Of a stretch of 64,000 bases of DNA, positions 46,491-57,005 are shown one piece after another (the first letter of the stretch is position 1; each line of letters begins with the position of its first letter). The stretch comes from Tenrec ecaudatus. Lineage: Eukaryota > Chordata > Mammalia > Afrosoricida > Tenrecidae. Both the position numbers and the translations under genes were made by a program. The stretch is from NCBI RefSeq assembly GCF_050624435.1, contig NC_134538.1, positions 128,942,937 to 129,006,936 of the forward strand, in the 5' to 3' direction. The notes beneath the pieces are model-generated. The model saw only the letters and a program-made list of their open reading frames with translations, was not told where the DNA came from and did not search any database.

Positions 46491-47280
46491 CAGATTGAAA
46501 CACTGAATGGTCCTGCACCATCCTCACAATTTGTCCTGTGCCTGAGCCCATTGGTGCAGCCACTGTGATAATCCATTTCATCAAGTGCATTCTTTTTTAC
46601 TAAGGGCTCCACCCCTTAACCAAGGTTAATGTCTTTCTCCAGGGACTGCTCTCCCTGACAATATGTCCAAATTATGTAAGACAAAGTCTTGCAACCCTTG
46701 TCTGTAAGGAGGATTCTGGCCTTATTTATCCAAGTACAGATTATTTTGTCCTTTTAGCAGTACTCAGGACTTTTAATATTCTTCCCCAGTACCACAATTC
46801 AAATGAATCCCATCTTCTATGGCCTTCCTTATTCAATGTCCAACTTTTATCTGCATGCGATGCCCCGGAGAATACCATGGCTTGGGTCATGCGTACCTTA
46901 GTTTTCAAAGTAACATCCTTGCTTTTCACTACTCTAAGGAGGTCTTGTGCAGCAGATTTACCTAATGCCATACGTCTTGACTCCTATTTAATGGATATTA
47001 ATTATGGATCCAAATATTATGAATATTAATTATGGATAAGAGGATCTCTTGACTCCTATTTCCGTGAATATTAATTATGGATCCAAACAAGACAAAATTC
47101 TTGACACCTTCGACCTTTTCCTCCATTTGTAATGATGTTACTATTTGTCTACCTGTGAGGATTTTGGTCTTTCTCACATTGAATTGCCATCTACCACTTG
47201 TCTGTCAATTTGTCCTACTGTACTGCCTTGTGTGTGGCCGTGATATGGAACACAAAGTAAAACATGCCAAATAATACCAA
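46491..47280 (-). mobile_element. BovB/RTE LINE, C-terminal region
   Basis: Antisense BovB. The minus-strand frame 46741-46971 (76 residues) reads like the post-RT region of the RTE protein: T-K-V-R-M-T-Q-A-M-V near residues 24-33, then W-T-L-N-K-E, and near the end F-E-L-W-Y-W-G-R-I-L-K-V. 47070-47275 holds more upstream RT sequence ('attgccatctaccacttgtc'). A short tandem repeat of 'gaatattaattatggat' units at 46990-47085 separates them. Not functional. Confidence 0.75.
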
Positions 47281-47294
47281 ACTAGAGTTAGGGC

Positions 47295-47764
47295 TGTGAT
47301 GGCTAAATTATATATACACTGGATTTTTCTGAGTGAATGTAGGGTACAGCCCAACCTATAAATCAGATCTCCACCCGCTGCCACCTCCTTGGCGATATGG
47401 CTTTTTATATAAGAGAACCCCTGACCAGAACTGGGCTCTCCCTGTTCACCGCCTCCTTGATCTGAATTCTATTTTTAGGTTATAAACCTCCTGCTCCGTC
47501 ACCTGCTGATCCCAGGAGCCATCATGGAACTGCTGACCAAAAGAATGAATGACTCAGATTCATTCAGCACTGCATCCACCAGCATGTGCCCTTTGCTGTG
47601 CTTCTTCCTGCTTCCTGTTTGTCAGCTCCTGCAGCTGCATCAGCTAGGAGAAGCTTCCAACTTACATCTGACCTATGGACTTGAACCCAATTGAATTTGG
47701 CTATTTCTACAACAGAGTAAGCCATTTTTTATCTAAATATCTGTTGATATACATACATGTAGAA
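47295..47764 (+). mobile_element. Older LTR-like element, 5' part (split by SPIN)
   Basis: Starts TGTGATGGCTAAATTATATA and carries a roughly 450-bp LTR-like body. It lacks its 3' end at the SPIN boundary, but immediately after SPIN, 50559-50600 supplies the family's end ('ttcttccctagagaacccat', then CAAACATA). The transposon therefore landed inside this element. Confidence 0.6.
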
Positions 47765-50550
47765 CAGTAATTCTCAACCTTTGTGTCGTTATCCCTTTGG
47801 GGTTGAATGAACCTTTCATAGAGGTGGCCTAAGACTATCGGAAAACACATATTTCTGAAGGTCTTAGGAACCAAGACACTGCTCCTCTATCTGTCTGCAG
47901 GCGGGTCTACCACATGCAGATAGGCCCACATACGAGTACCTGGTGTGTTGATATCATTTTCACCAACACCATCACACACACCCCATACAAATACAGGTAT
48001 GTGTGACAGGGTTGGCACCATAGTGTATTTGGTGCAGACCAATCACACATGTGTAGAGAGCAGCTACTGTGTAGAAAGCAGCTGCTGTGTTGAGAGCAGT
48101 TACTCTGTTAAAAGAAGCTACTGTGCTGAAAGCAGCAGTACTGGAGGTAAAATGACACTTCATGAATTATAATTACTGGGTAAATGTAAAATCATCAACT
48201 ACTGCAATATATATATGTACCGTGGTCTTTTGTCCTCAGCTGTGGTTGATGTGAATGCTGTGCCCTTTTTATAGTAACAGATATGTAAAAAGCACACACA
48301 CACACAGAGACTGGTAAATGAAAGGAAACTTTAATGATATATATTGACTGAACTATGCCTTATATCATCTTTTATATTATTAAAGCTATGATTATCTATT
48401 ATTTTCATTAGCAAACCATCCCATGACAATTGATCATGTAGAGAAGAATGTTAAGAAAAGAAAATATAGTGAGGATATTTTACAGTATGGTTTTACCTCA
48501 ATTATTATAGTAGGAATTGAGAAACCACAATATGTTATTTGTTGTGAAGTTCTATCGGCTGAATCTATGAAGCTGAACAAACTAAAATGGCATTTTGATA
48601 ACAAACAGCTGAGCTTTGTCGGCAAGGATACCAACTATTTTAGAAGCAAAACTGATGGACTCAAGAAAGTCAGACTTGACACTGGTGGCAAGTACCACAA
48701 ACTAAACGTAACGGCTGTTGAAGCTTCATATTTGGTGGCACTCAGCATCGCCAGAGCTATGAAACCTCACACCATTGCTGATGACGTACTGTTGTCAGCA
48801 GCCAAAGACATTGTTCGAGTGATGATCGGAGATGAAACTGAGTGCAATTTCCTTATCTAATGACATTGTGCAGAAGAATAGATGACGTGCCTGCTGATAT
48901 TCTTGATCAGGTAATCCAGGAAATTAAAGCTGCTCCAATTCCAATATTTAGCATTCAGCTTGATGAATCCACAGACGTTGCAAACTGTTTACAGTTACTG
49001 GTTTATGTGAAGTATATTAATCATGGCGACTTTAAAGATGAGTTTCTTTTTTGCAAACCTTTTGAAGCAACAACTACACATGATGCATTTGACACAGTTG
49101 GTTCATTTCTGAAAGAGCATAAGATCTCTGGGAAAAGGTTTGTGGTGTTTGCACAGATGGTGCTCCAGCTATGCTAGGATGTCGACCTGGATTTCAAAGT
49201 TTGGTACTAAATGAGTCACCAAAAGTCATCGGAACTCACTGTATGATTCATCGGCAAATATTAGCAATGAAGATGCTGCCACAAGAGTTACAAGAAGTAA
49301 TGATAAGCATCATAAGTTTTGTCAGCTTTGTAAAGGCGAACACTTTAAACAGTCGACTGTTTTCTCAACTGTGCAATGAGTTGGATGTGCAGAATAACGC
49401 GCTGCTATTTCACACTGAAGTGATATGATAGTCGAGAGGAAAAGTTCTAAAATGTGTTTTTGAATTTCGTAATGAACTCAAACGGTTTTTATCAGAGGGC
49501 AAGACTGCAGTTCAAAGCACTTTTCAGTGATAAAAGTAAACTGTAGAAAATAGCTTACTTGGATGACATCCTTGCTAACTTGAATGAGTTAAATTTATCA
49601 CTGCAAGGACCAAATACAACAGGCCTTGATTTGTCTGAAATGATCAATCAATTGCTTTGGCAATAATAATATTGGATAAAAATAAAATTTACAGGTTGCC
49701 TACCTTACGTGCTTTCTTTGAGGAACATGGCATTGAACCAGACAAAAGGATTATGATAATAATTCCTGTGAAAGAACACTTTCACATACTTACAGACACA
49801 ATTTCATCGTCCTTTCCAAATCTACCAGACACGCATTTGCACTTGCCAGAAGCCCATTCACAGTCAAAGTTGAAGATGTTCCTGAGGCAGCACAAGAGGA
49901 GTCCATTGAACTTATTAATAGCGATGTAGTGGAAACTGATTTCTCTACAACGCCAGTTACAAAATTCTGGATCATGTGTTTGCAGTCATATCCTGTTCTG
50001 TCTGAGACTGCGTTGCACCCTCTTCCATTCTAACAACATGTCTTTGTGAAACAGGGTTTTCAAGTGTGTTGGTTATCAAGTCTAAATACAGAAGTAGACT
50101 TGTTGTGGAAGATGATCTTCGTGTGCTCTTGCAAAGACTGCCCTGAGAATTTCTGATCCGGTGAGAAAGCAGCTAACTCAACCTTCACACTGATGCTGGC
50201 TTTTTATGCATACTGTCGCAAAATGTACCAATATTACTGTTGTTATATTAAGACTGTTACCCATGCTACACCATGCTTCAAGACACAATTTCATTTATTT
50301 TTAAGTAGAAACAGATATTTCACAATATATAATTACATGTTGTGTTTGTGATTAATCACTATGCTTTAATTATGTTCAATTTGTCACAATGAAAATACAT
50401 CCTGTATATCAGATATTTACATTAAGAATCATAATAGAAGCAAAAGTACAATTATGAAGTAGCAATGAAAATAACTTTATGGTTGGGGGTCACCACCACA
50501 TGAGGAAGGCTACTAAAAGGTTGTGGCCTGAGGAAGGTTGAGAACCACTT
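47765..50550 (+). mobile_element. SPIN hAT DNA transposon, full length, inactivated
   Basis: Cut-and-paste transposon of the hAT superfamily, Buster-type SPIN family, 2,786 bp. This is close to the size I recall for the autonomous element (about 2.8 kb). Terminal inverted repeats are CAGTAATTCTCAACC at the left and GGTTGAGAACCACTT at the right. The flanks ATGTAGAA (47757-47764) and TTGTAGAA (50551-50558) are an 8-bp target duplication with one mismatch and central TA. Both ends match the two short SPIN copies in this window. A transposase pseudogene occupies 48423-50193. SPIN is known for horizontal transfer among tetrapods including tenrecs; that is family knowledge, not shown by this sequence. 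Confidence 0.92.
48423..50193 (+). pseudogene. SPIN hAT transposase pseudogene
   Basis: Remnant of the SPIN transposase, which would bind the element ends, excise and reinsert it in the nucleus. The N-terminal piece (48423-48860, 145 residues) holds the BED-type zinc finger at residues 32-60. Its C-x2-C pair is broken (Tyr before V-I-C) and the last His is replaced by Gln. The second piece (48842-49177) carries L-D-E-S-T-D, the region of the first catalytic Asp. The third (49171-49428) continues after the T-D-G-A-P-A-M region, which is reached only after a one-base slip near 49135. A further piece is at 49657-49929. The hAT C-terminal dimerisation region (about 49955-50150) still shows C-E-T-G-F-S with the Glu. 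At least four frame breaks and stops near 49425 make it inactive. I chose 48423 as the first Met that opens into the recognisable N-terminus. Confidence 0.9.
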
Positions 50551-50558
50551 TTGTAGAA

Positions 50559-50600
50559 GGATCGATGGCTTTTCTTCCCTAGAGAACCCATCCAAACATA
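50559..50600 (+). mobile_element. LTR-like element, 3' end (split by SPIN)
   Basis: 'ggcttttcttccctagagaa' and 'cccatccaaacata' complete the LTR-like element interrupted at 47764. Confidence 0.55.
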
Positions 50601-51590
50601 AGGACCCAAATATGTGATAAACAGACAGAACGAGCCCTCACATCTATCAAAATAGGCATCCACAAATTATTGTAAAATTTTCTTGAATATTGGAATTAAA
50701 GTGCAAGTGGTTTTAGCTCTTCTTGCTAAAATCATGGATGTTAATTAACACTTTTCCCATAGGCATCCTAGAAATCTAACATCCATATTGTATATATAAT
50801 AGAGCTGACAATTCTATTTGTATCAAAAACTTTGAGAAACATAACTGTATAATTTTGTAAAACATTACAACTGCTCTCCTATGGTTATAGTACTGAAATT
50901 TGGCAGTGAATTCCACACAAGTGATGTTGAATTTTTTCCTTTTATGTGTGCTTAAATGATAAATCTCAATAACTTTTCATAAATCCATGGGACAGTCTCT
51001 GAGCCGTTATATATATATATATAACATATAATAATAATATATATATTATTTCCCTTGTCTGCTGACACCTGGGCCAGGCAGTGTTGTGTTCGTTATGCGC
51101 AGGGTCACTTTGAGTCAGAAACTAGTCCACAGCATCGTTCCACAAATGTCCACTGACCGCTGCGGAGCCCCTACAGCATGTGGAAAGCCGTAGCTGCTGG
51201 TGAGATGGGGCTCCATGAGACCTGATATTGTGCTGTTTGTCATTTAAGATAAACATTCTTCAAACTATCCATTATTTGTAATTAAAAAGCCTATCCTAGT
51301 CGGTCTATAAACATGTAAATACCTAATCTATAATTCTGTTCCTAGGTGCTTTATCAGATGTTATTTTGACAAATCACTTTCTTCTTCTTTTTTCGCTCAT
51401 AAGGACTCCATTTCTAGCTCTCTAATTTTTTAAATAGAAAAAAAAAGTTCAACTCTGACAGGTGTGCTTCTCTGAAAATGACTCACCATGAATTATATCC
51501 ACCCATGAAAACAGCTGTGAAAAGCGTATTCATCAACAAAAAGTGTGTACCAAACCTGCTCCAATGAATGTTGAAGGCCTCTAGTCATCG
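50601..51590. other. Unassigned DNA; possible SINE remnant
   Basis: Mostly AT-rich with a TA tract (51008-51050). 51060-51200 contains a 'gcagggtcactttgagtcag' stretch that may be a heavily decayed AfroSINE. No gene seen. Confidence 0.4.
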
Positions 51591-52060
51591 GGGAGTGGGT
51601 GGGGAGCGAAATCAAAGCTGTTACACTGAATAATTTTCCCTACGTGAATGTTAATCAATTATCTTATTTTTCTTTCACTCTCTGCCTGTTCCTATTTTCT
51701 ATTTCTATCAGAGTAGACGCCTGGTTTGGGCTCTGGATTCTAACAGGTTTATCCCAACGGGAGTTTTTCAGAGATGCGATGGGTAAGAGAGCATCTGTTT
51801 ACAATATTTAAAAGTGGCTGAGCTCCCCTAATCTGCCGCGTTACTGTGGAGACTGAAAGCAAATGGAAACTTGAACTGCAAATTGAGGTGGCTGAGCTGA
51901 AATGCTGGCTTCTGTATCAAGAGCAGACAATGTCAGTCCCAGGCCTTTCAAACTGAAGTTCTGAATGGAGCATTAGCAGAATCATTTGTTTCCAGAGAAA
52001 CCAACCAAAAAAAGCACACAATGTTTATCAGAACAGGAGAAAACACCAGATAACTTCATT
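51591..52060. promoter_or_regulatory. Candidate conserved non-coding segment
   Basis: A unique segment without recognised repeats and less AT-rich than its flanks, containing homeodomain-like TAAT words (51633, 51655 area) and the run 'ggagcattagcagaatcatt'. The plus-strand frame at 51599-51811 shows no protein family. The composition and lack of repeats fit a conserved non-coding element, but conservation cannot be judged from one sequence, so this is only a candidate. Confidence 0.25.
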
Positions 52061-52413
52061 CAGTTTAACACAATCTACAACTGAAGCTCTCTGAATTCAT
52101 TAATCTGTTTGAGAAGAGAATATAGGTACCACTACTGATATTACTATTTAATTACAATTACTATTTTAAATGATGAATTCAAACATTATATAATTTAAAT
52201 ATATCTCTGCCTAAGTATATCCATAATTTTAACAAAATGATGACACATACACTATGCCACATTCTCTTGTAAAGTCACTTCATCCTAGTTTCTCATAGCT
52301 GAACAATGAAAGTGATTAATGATTCCCCCTTGGCCTTGGCTCGCACCCTCTAATTGTACAGACCATTATCTTTTTGGAAAGAGAGGTTGTGCTTTATTCC
52401 TTTTCTAACATTG
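52061..52413. other. Unassigned AT-rich DNA
   Basis: Nothing recognised. Confidence 0.5.
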
Positions 52414-52984
52414 TGTTTAGTCTGGGCAGACTAGAGAAACAAATCTATAGACACTCATCTGTGAATAAGAAAGAGTTTTATATACAAAAACAGTTGAACA
52501 TTGAGAAAACATCCCAGTCCAGTTTAGATCAAGTCCATAAGTCTGATATTAGCCCATATGTCTGATACCAATCTATAAAGTCCTCTTCAGACTCATAAAA
52601 CACATGCCATGATGCCAAATGCAGGAATCTCACAGACCAGTGGGTGAGAAGTCCTGTGGATCCAGTGGTGGGGTAAGCATCTCAGCGCTGGCAGGGGTCT
52701 CCACATGGCTTCTTCGGCTCTAGAAGTCTGGCTCCATCAATCTCCCTCCATGTGTCTTCTCCTCAGGGATATCTTGAAGAGAGTGAGCCTTGTCAGTAAG
52801 AGTCTCCAAGTGAGTGAGCCAAGAGAGTGTCTCCTGACTCCAAGGAAGAAGTAAAGGAGTTCCCAGAATCCTCAGGAGAAGTTCATGCCCACACAGAGGC
52901 CTCATTGGCTATATCCTGATTGACTGACTCCACCCCTACACTTTTAATCCTCAAATTGACACCAGCTTATGTAACTCCCACACA
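52414..52984 (-). mobile_element. LTR-like element
   Basis: Minus-oriented member: TGTTTAGTCTGGGCAGACTAG at the left, 'cagtttagatcaagtccata' inside, and 'gcttatgtaactcccaca' at the right. It is somewhat longer than its relatives because of an insert-like stretch at about 52760-52870. Confidence 0.7.
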
Positions 52985-54350
52985 GTGCATACCATTTTAT
53001 TTTGGGGGTTTTATTTTTGGAAAAAGAAGTCATGCTTTATTAGTCTAATATTTGACATGGAAAATTACACTCAACTCTTACATGCCTCAATTCTATGGCT
53101 ATATTTTATGATCAATGGGAACGAATTTAAGCTAATATTTATTGAAATTCCATCTTGTTTAAAAGATACTACTGTTCATGCAAATAAACGAAGTAGTAAG
53201 CACATGCACCACTTTAAATAATTTTCTAACATTTCAACATTTCTATACATGAAAGTTTGTTTTTATATAAATGGAGGATTTCATGCTTCACACGGATTTT
53301 TTTGTTGTTGTTGAACCGATTACAATCCTATTGCTAAGCAGATATTTAAAACATGATCTCATTTGGAGAAGAAGATTTTGGTGAAAGATACTACAATACA
53401 AAGGGAGATTAAAACATGACATTGCAACTTCTCTAGGCTTTAATTTCCTCATCTATAAAATTTATCCCTTGAAAAGAATAACAGGGATTTTCATGTGTGA
53501 GGTGCCCTGGCATTATGGAAAAGGGTAAGACTGAGTTTCAGAACAAATGGGTGTCCCCCTGCTTCACCACTCATTCACCAAACGTGCTTTCTGGCCAGCT
53601 TCATCTCTCCGACAAGGTCATTGCGAGGATTAAATATGTATGGAAGTAATTTATAAGTTATGAAGAACTAAGTCTAATCTATTAATATTTATTGCAAAAT
53701 CCTGGTTCGCAGTGGGAGGCTTATTGATAGAAGTTGAGCAAGGCATTATTTTCAGTGATGATGATGATGATGATGATGATTATTTTACATTGTGAAGTGA
53801 ATGCATGTCCTTGGAGCAAGAGAAACAATATGAGGCAATAAAAAGATAAAAACCATTGACATTCCCATAAATTTCTTTCTTAATTCTCCAACAAAAGCAG
53901 TATTGAAATCCCAGTGTAATACGTGCACAACTTTTTTCATGTTTATGTACATAGTAGAAATGTAAAAGGGATCCATTTGGATTTGTATAGTGCAATTATT
54001 CTTGTTTTGCCTCCTAATTATGCACAGTCTCCTTTAGCTATATTTATTTTCCATTTCATTTTTTTTACTTAAAAGTATGTCAGAGAGGGCACTGTAATAA
54101 GGATCTCCATAGATGAGAGTTGAAAGGTGTAAGTAAATTAAAATAATCATAATCCAATAATTTTTATATGATTTTGCTTTTGTTGGGTGAAACAGAGTCA
54201 TAATGGCCCTGGGTCTAACAGAAAAAAGAAAAGAAAAAGGGTCTGGTCCAAGGTCATCCTCAAAATCAGTGTTATGCTAAAAAGTCCAAGTTGTAGCCAT
54301 TGTCCCATTCCATAATATTATACTTCTGCATTCTTCAGGGTCGGACTGTG
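52985..54350. other. Unassigned AT-rich DNA
   Basis: No credible gene; contains the GAT microsatellite at 53755-53780. The two overlapping minus-strand frames at 53780-53995 read the same DNA in different frames. Confidence 0.45.
53755..53780. repeat. (GAT)n microsatellite
   Basis: Eight to nine GAT trinucleotides. Confidence 0.95.
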
Positions 54351-54354
54351 ATCT

Positions 54355-54490
54355 CAATGCGAATTAATTCAAAACCACTAGCCACTCTCAGAGAGAAAGA
54401 GGACGCTTTTGATTCTCATAAAACTTATAGTCTAGGAAAGTCTCAGGCAGTTCTAGAGGGTCATTCAGAGTTGGAATCAGGGGGCACCTG
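54355..54490 (+). mobile_element. AfroSINE fragment
   Basis: 'caaaaccactagccactctc', 'aacttatagtctaggaaag' and 'gggtcattcagagttggaat' are diverged SINE landmarks in order. Confidence 0.6.
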
Positions 54491-55260
54491 CACAGCCCGG
54501 GCCACCTGCAGCTCCTGGGCAATCTCTCCAGCTGGCGCTCAGTAATAAGCAGGGTCAGTTTTTACCAAGATAAGAGAGAATGGAGCTGAGTTTCACTGTG
54601 CTTGCGTGGATGGCTGGAAGATGGCAGAGAGTGCGGAACTGAGGACTGGTAAGTTGAGAGACTGTGGCTGCTGGCTGGAGATCCAGAGTAGGCTCAAGAC
54701 CCGTGAGCAGACCAGAGTTTCGGTGCAGGTGGGAGATCAGAAGCGGGCCGAAAACCATGACAGGCTGGAGACCCGTGAGCAGACCAGAGATCCAGAGCTC
54801 TTGTCTTCCCTTGGCTGTGGACACTGAACTCAATCAGTTTCTGAGGACATCCTCAGCCAATGGCAACAAGGTGATCAAACTGCCCGCCCTTGCATCTCCT
54901 TCCAAGCCCATCCATCCAATAATAGCCAGGTGGTCCAGGAAAAGGGAGTGGGAGGGGAGCTGATAACATGATGACTGTCTGATCCCGCTCAAGGGGAGTG
55001 AACAGCAATTGTAGGGGAAAGGTGATAGTGGATGGTATAAGAGAAGGCAAAAATGAATGAATGAGTAAATAAATAGTGTTCCTGGAGGGTTGGGTAGGGA
55101 GGGGGCGGCCAGAGGTAGCTGTTATCAAGGAGTGCTAGAAGAAAGAAAATGTTTTGAAACTGATTGTGGTAGCTATTGTACAGTACTGCTTGATGTGATT
55201 GAACTACGAACCATTATGACCTCTGTAAGAGCTTCTATTAAAATGACTTTTTAAAAAAGA
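54491..55260 (+). mobile_element. Older L1-type 3' end
   Basis: The right part (54830-55260) ends with 'tgcttgatgtgattgaactac', 'cttctattaaaatgac' and a T/A-rich tail, resembling old L1 tails like the one at 25200-25310. The left part (54600-54830) contains an imperfect direct repeat of 'gagacccgtgagcagaccag' (see findings). The frames here are non-coding readings. Confidence 0.5.
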
Positions 55261-55324
55261 GTTGAAAGCTACATGATGGCAGTGAGTTTGATTTTTTATA
55301 TGATGAAAGTACAATAATTATTGA

Positions 55325-55645
55325 AATATTTGTTTACTGATGGACGCATGGGGTCACCTATAGTACTTGGGATGTGTTATCAAGAGAGATCAAGCCCCGG
55401 AGCAGGCCCGCACATTTGGTAAAGGAGCAGGCCAGCGGAAAAGAGGAAAGTTCTCACCAACATGGACTGACACAGTGGACACAGCAGCAGAGTCAAATAT
55501 AAGATTGATTGTGCTGCTGGGGCAGGATAGGGCACGACCGGGGACCATCTCATGGCATCTAGCAGCAACCATCACAACCATTGACAGACTCTTGCTTTCA
55601 ATTAAAGAAATGCTCCCTAGCGTTATTCAACTGAAGACTCAGAAA
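55325..55645 (+). mobile_element. BovB/RTE LINE 3' end
   Basis: 'ttgggatgtgttatcaagag', 'ttggtaaaggagcaggccag' and 'catggactgacacagtggac' followed by 'agggcacgaccggggaccat' are the RTE protein tail in sense. The frame 55367-55648 is its remnant. Confidence 0.7.
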
Positions 55646-55684
55646 TAATGGGGATGCTCTGTATTTGCACTGTCTTTATGCCAA

Positions 55685-55885
55685 GAAGCCCGATCTCACA
55701 CTAGGTTAAGTGTTGGGCTATTAACCATAAGGCTCTTTGAGATGAAAATGAAGCTGTCCCTTCCTTTTAAAATGACAGTCTTAGAAACTCTCTAGTGCAG
55801 TCATACTGTGGGGGTGGGGCGGGGTGTGGATCTGAGTCATAGTCAAATAGAAAGCACTGACTTTGGTTTTCTGTTCACAGTAGAT
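55685..55885 (+). mobile_element. AfroSINE, diverged
   Basis: 'ctaggttaagtgttgggcta' and 'gatgaaaatgaagctgtccc' lead to 'gacagtcttagaaactctc' and the terminal 'gcactgactttggttttctg'. Confidence 0.7.
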
Positions 55886-55974
55886 ACTAGCCATGTGTGG
55901 CTCCTGAGCATTGTGATTAAGAAACACCCTTTTGTATTTTATTTCATCTTAATTAGCTTAAATAGTTAGATGTG

Positions 55975-56392
55975 GTGCTTTGAATTGAATTGTGTGTTCC
56001 ATACATGTGTTGCAAATCCATACCTATACCTCGAAATGTACCCCAATTTTACACAAATAGCATGAATCTTCTATATATGTTTGTTAAAAGCATCCTCGTT
56101 TGCGAAGTATTTTATAAATGGGCTATGGCAATTCATTTTCTCTTTAAAATATATCAATATATAAAAGAAAAATGCTAATGTGGAGCTTCTTTGTAGGCTA
56201 ATGAGATCATATAATTGTATCCTTATACATCCTAAAGTGGTTGACAAAAAGGAAAAGTAATTTAGGCACACAACCAAGTGGACCTGGAGGGTGGGCAGCG
56301 GGGAGATGGATGGGAGTGAGAACTCCAACAAGCTTTCAGAAGAACGTGAGACAAGACAAGGGCCTGAGTGGACAAAGAAACTTCCTCTGGAG
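55975..56392 (+). mobile_element. MLT1/MaLR-like LTR, 5' part (split by SPIN)
   Basis: 'gctttgaattgaattgtgtg' at the left, the 'gtttgcgaagtattttataa' and 'ggcaattcattttctc' segments, and later 'gagtgagaactccaacaagc'. The LTR is interrupted by a SPIN copy and resumes at 56886. Confidence 0.6.
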
Positions 56393-56877
56393 AGGTGGTT
56401 CTCCACCTTCCTAAGGCCACGACCCTTTAATACAGTTCCTCATGTTGTGCTGTGTCCCAACCACAAAATTATTTTCATTGTGACTTTATAACTGTCATTT
56501 TGTTACTGTTATGAATCAAAATGTAAATATCTGATATGCAGGATATATTTTCATTGTGACAAACTGCACATAATTAAAGCATAGTGATGAATCACAAAAA
56601 CAATATGTAATTCTATATTATGAAATATTTTTTCTAATGACAAATAAATGAAATTTTGTCTTGAAGCATGGTGTAGCATGAGTACCAGTCTGCATGCCGG
56701 TACTCTTATGTGGGCATATCTGCATGTGGGCAGACCCACCTGGAGCCAGATAAAGGAGCACTGTCTCATGCCTAAGACCTGCAGAAATATGTGTTTTCCG
56801 GTAGTCTTAGGAGACTCCTGTGAAAGGGTCGTTTGACGCCCCCAAAGGGGTCTCGACCCACAGGTTGAGAACCACTG
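56393..56877 (-). mobile_element. SPIN hAT internal-deletion derivative
   Basis: 485-bp non-autonomous SPIN copy. Left end TGGTTCTCCACC (first bases decayed), right end GGTTGAGAACCACTG. Flanks CTCTGGAG (56385-56392) and CTCTAGAC (56878-56885) are a decayed 8-bp target duplication. In reverse it joins about the first 165 bp of the full element (47765-47930) directly to about its last 285 bp (50265-50550). It therefore looks like a simple internal deletion of an autonomous SPIN and keeps no transposase. The frame 56551-56955 is a non-coding reading. Confidence 0.9.
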
Positions 56878-56885
56878 CTCTAGAC

Positions 56886-57005
56886 TAGGTATCCCAGATG
56901 CACACTTCCAGCCTTCTACATTGTGAGAAAATAAGCACCTGCTTATTAAAGCCACCTATTTATTTGACTCTGTTACAGCAGCCCTGAGGAAGTCCAACAT
57001 GTGGT
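56886..57005 (+). mobile_element. MLT1/MaLR-like LTR, 3' part (split by SPIN)
   Basis: 'ccagccttctacattgtgag' with 'aaaataagcacctgcttatt', then 'gttacagcagccctgaggaa': the standard 3' portion of an MLT1-type LTR, completing the element cut at 56392. Confidence 0.75.

Noticed and set aside
47945-48172. Repeated S-Y-C-V-E-S-S frame suggesting a small repeat protein
   Set aside because: It lies in the SPIN 5' untranslated region and arises from a short local tandem of 'gtagaaagcagctactgt' words. There is no evidence that it is translated.
48423-50193. Possible domesticated hAT transposase gene (ZBED/FAM200-like host gene)
   Set aside because: Terminal inverted repeats and a target duplication surround it, the zinc finger residues are lost, and several frame breaks interrupt it. 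It is a dead transposon, not a host gene.
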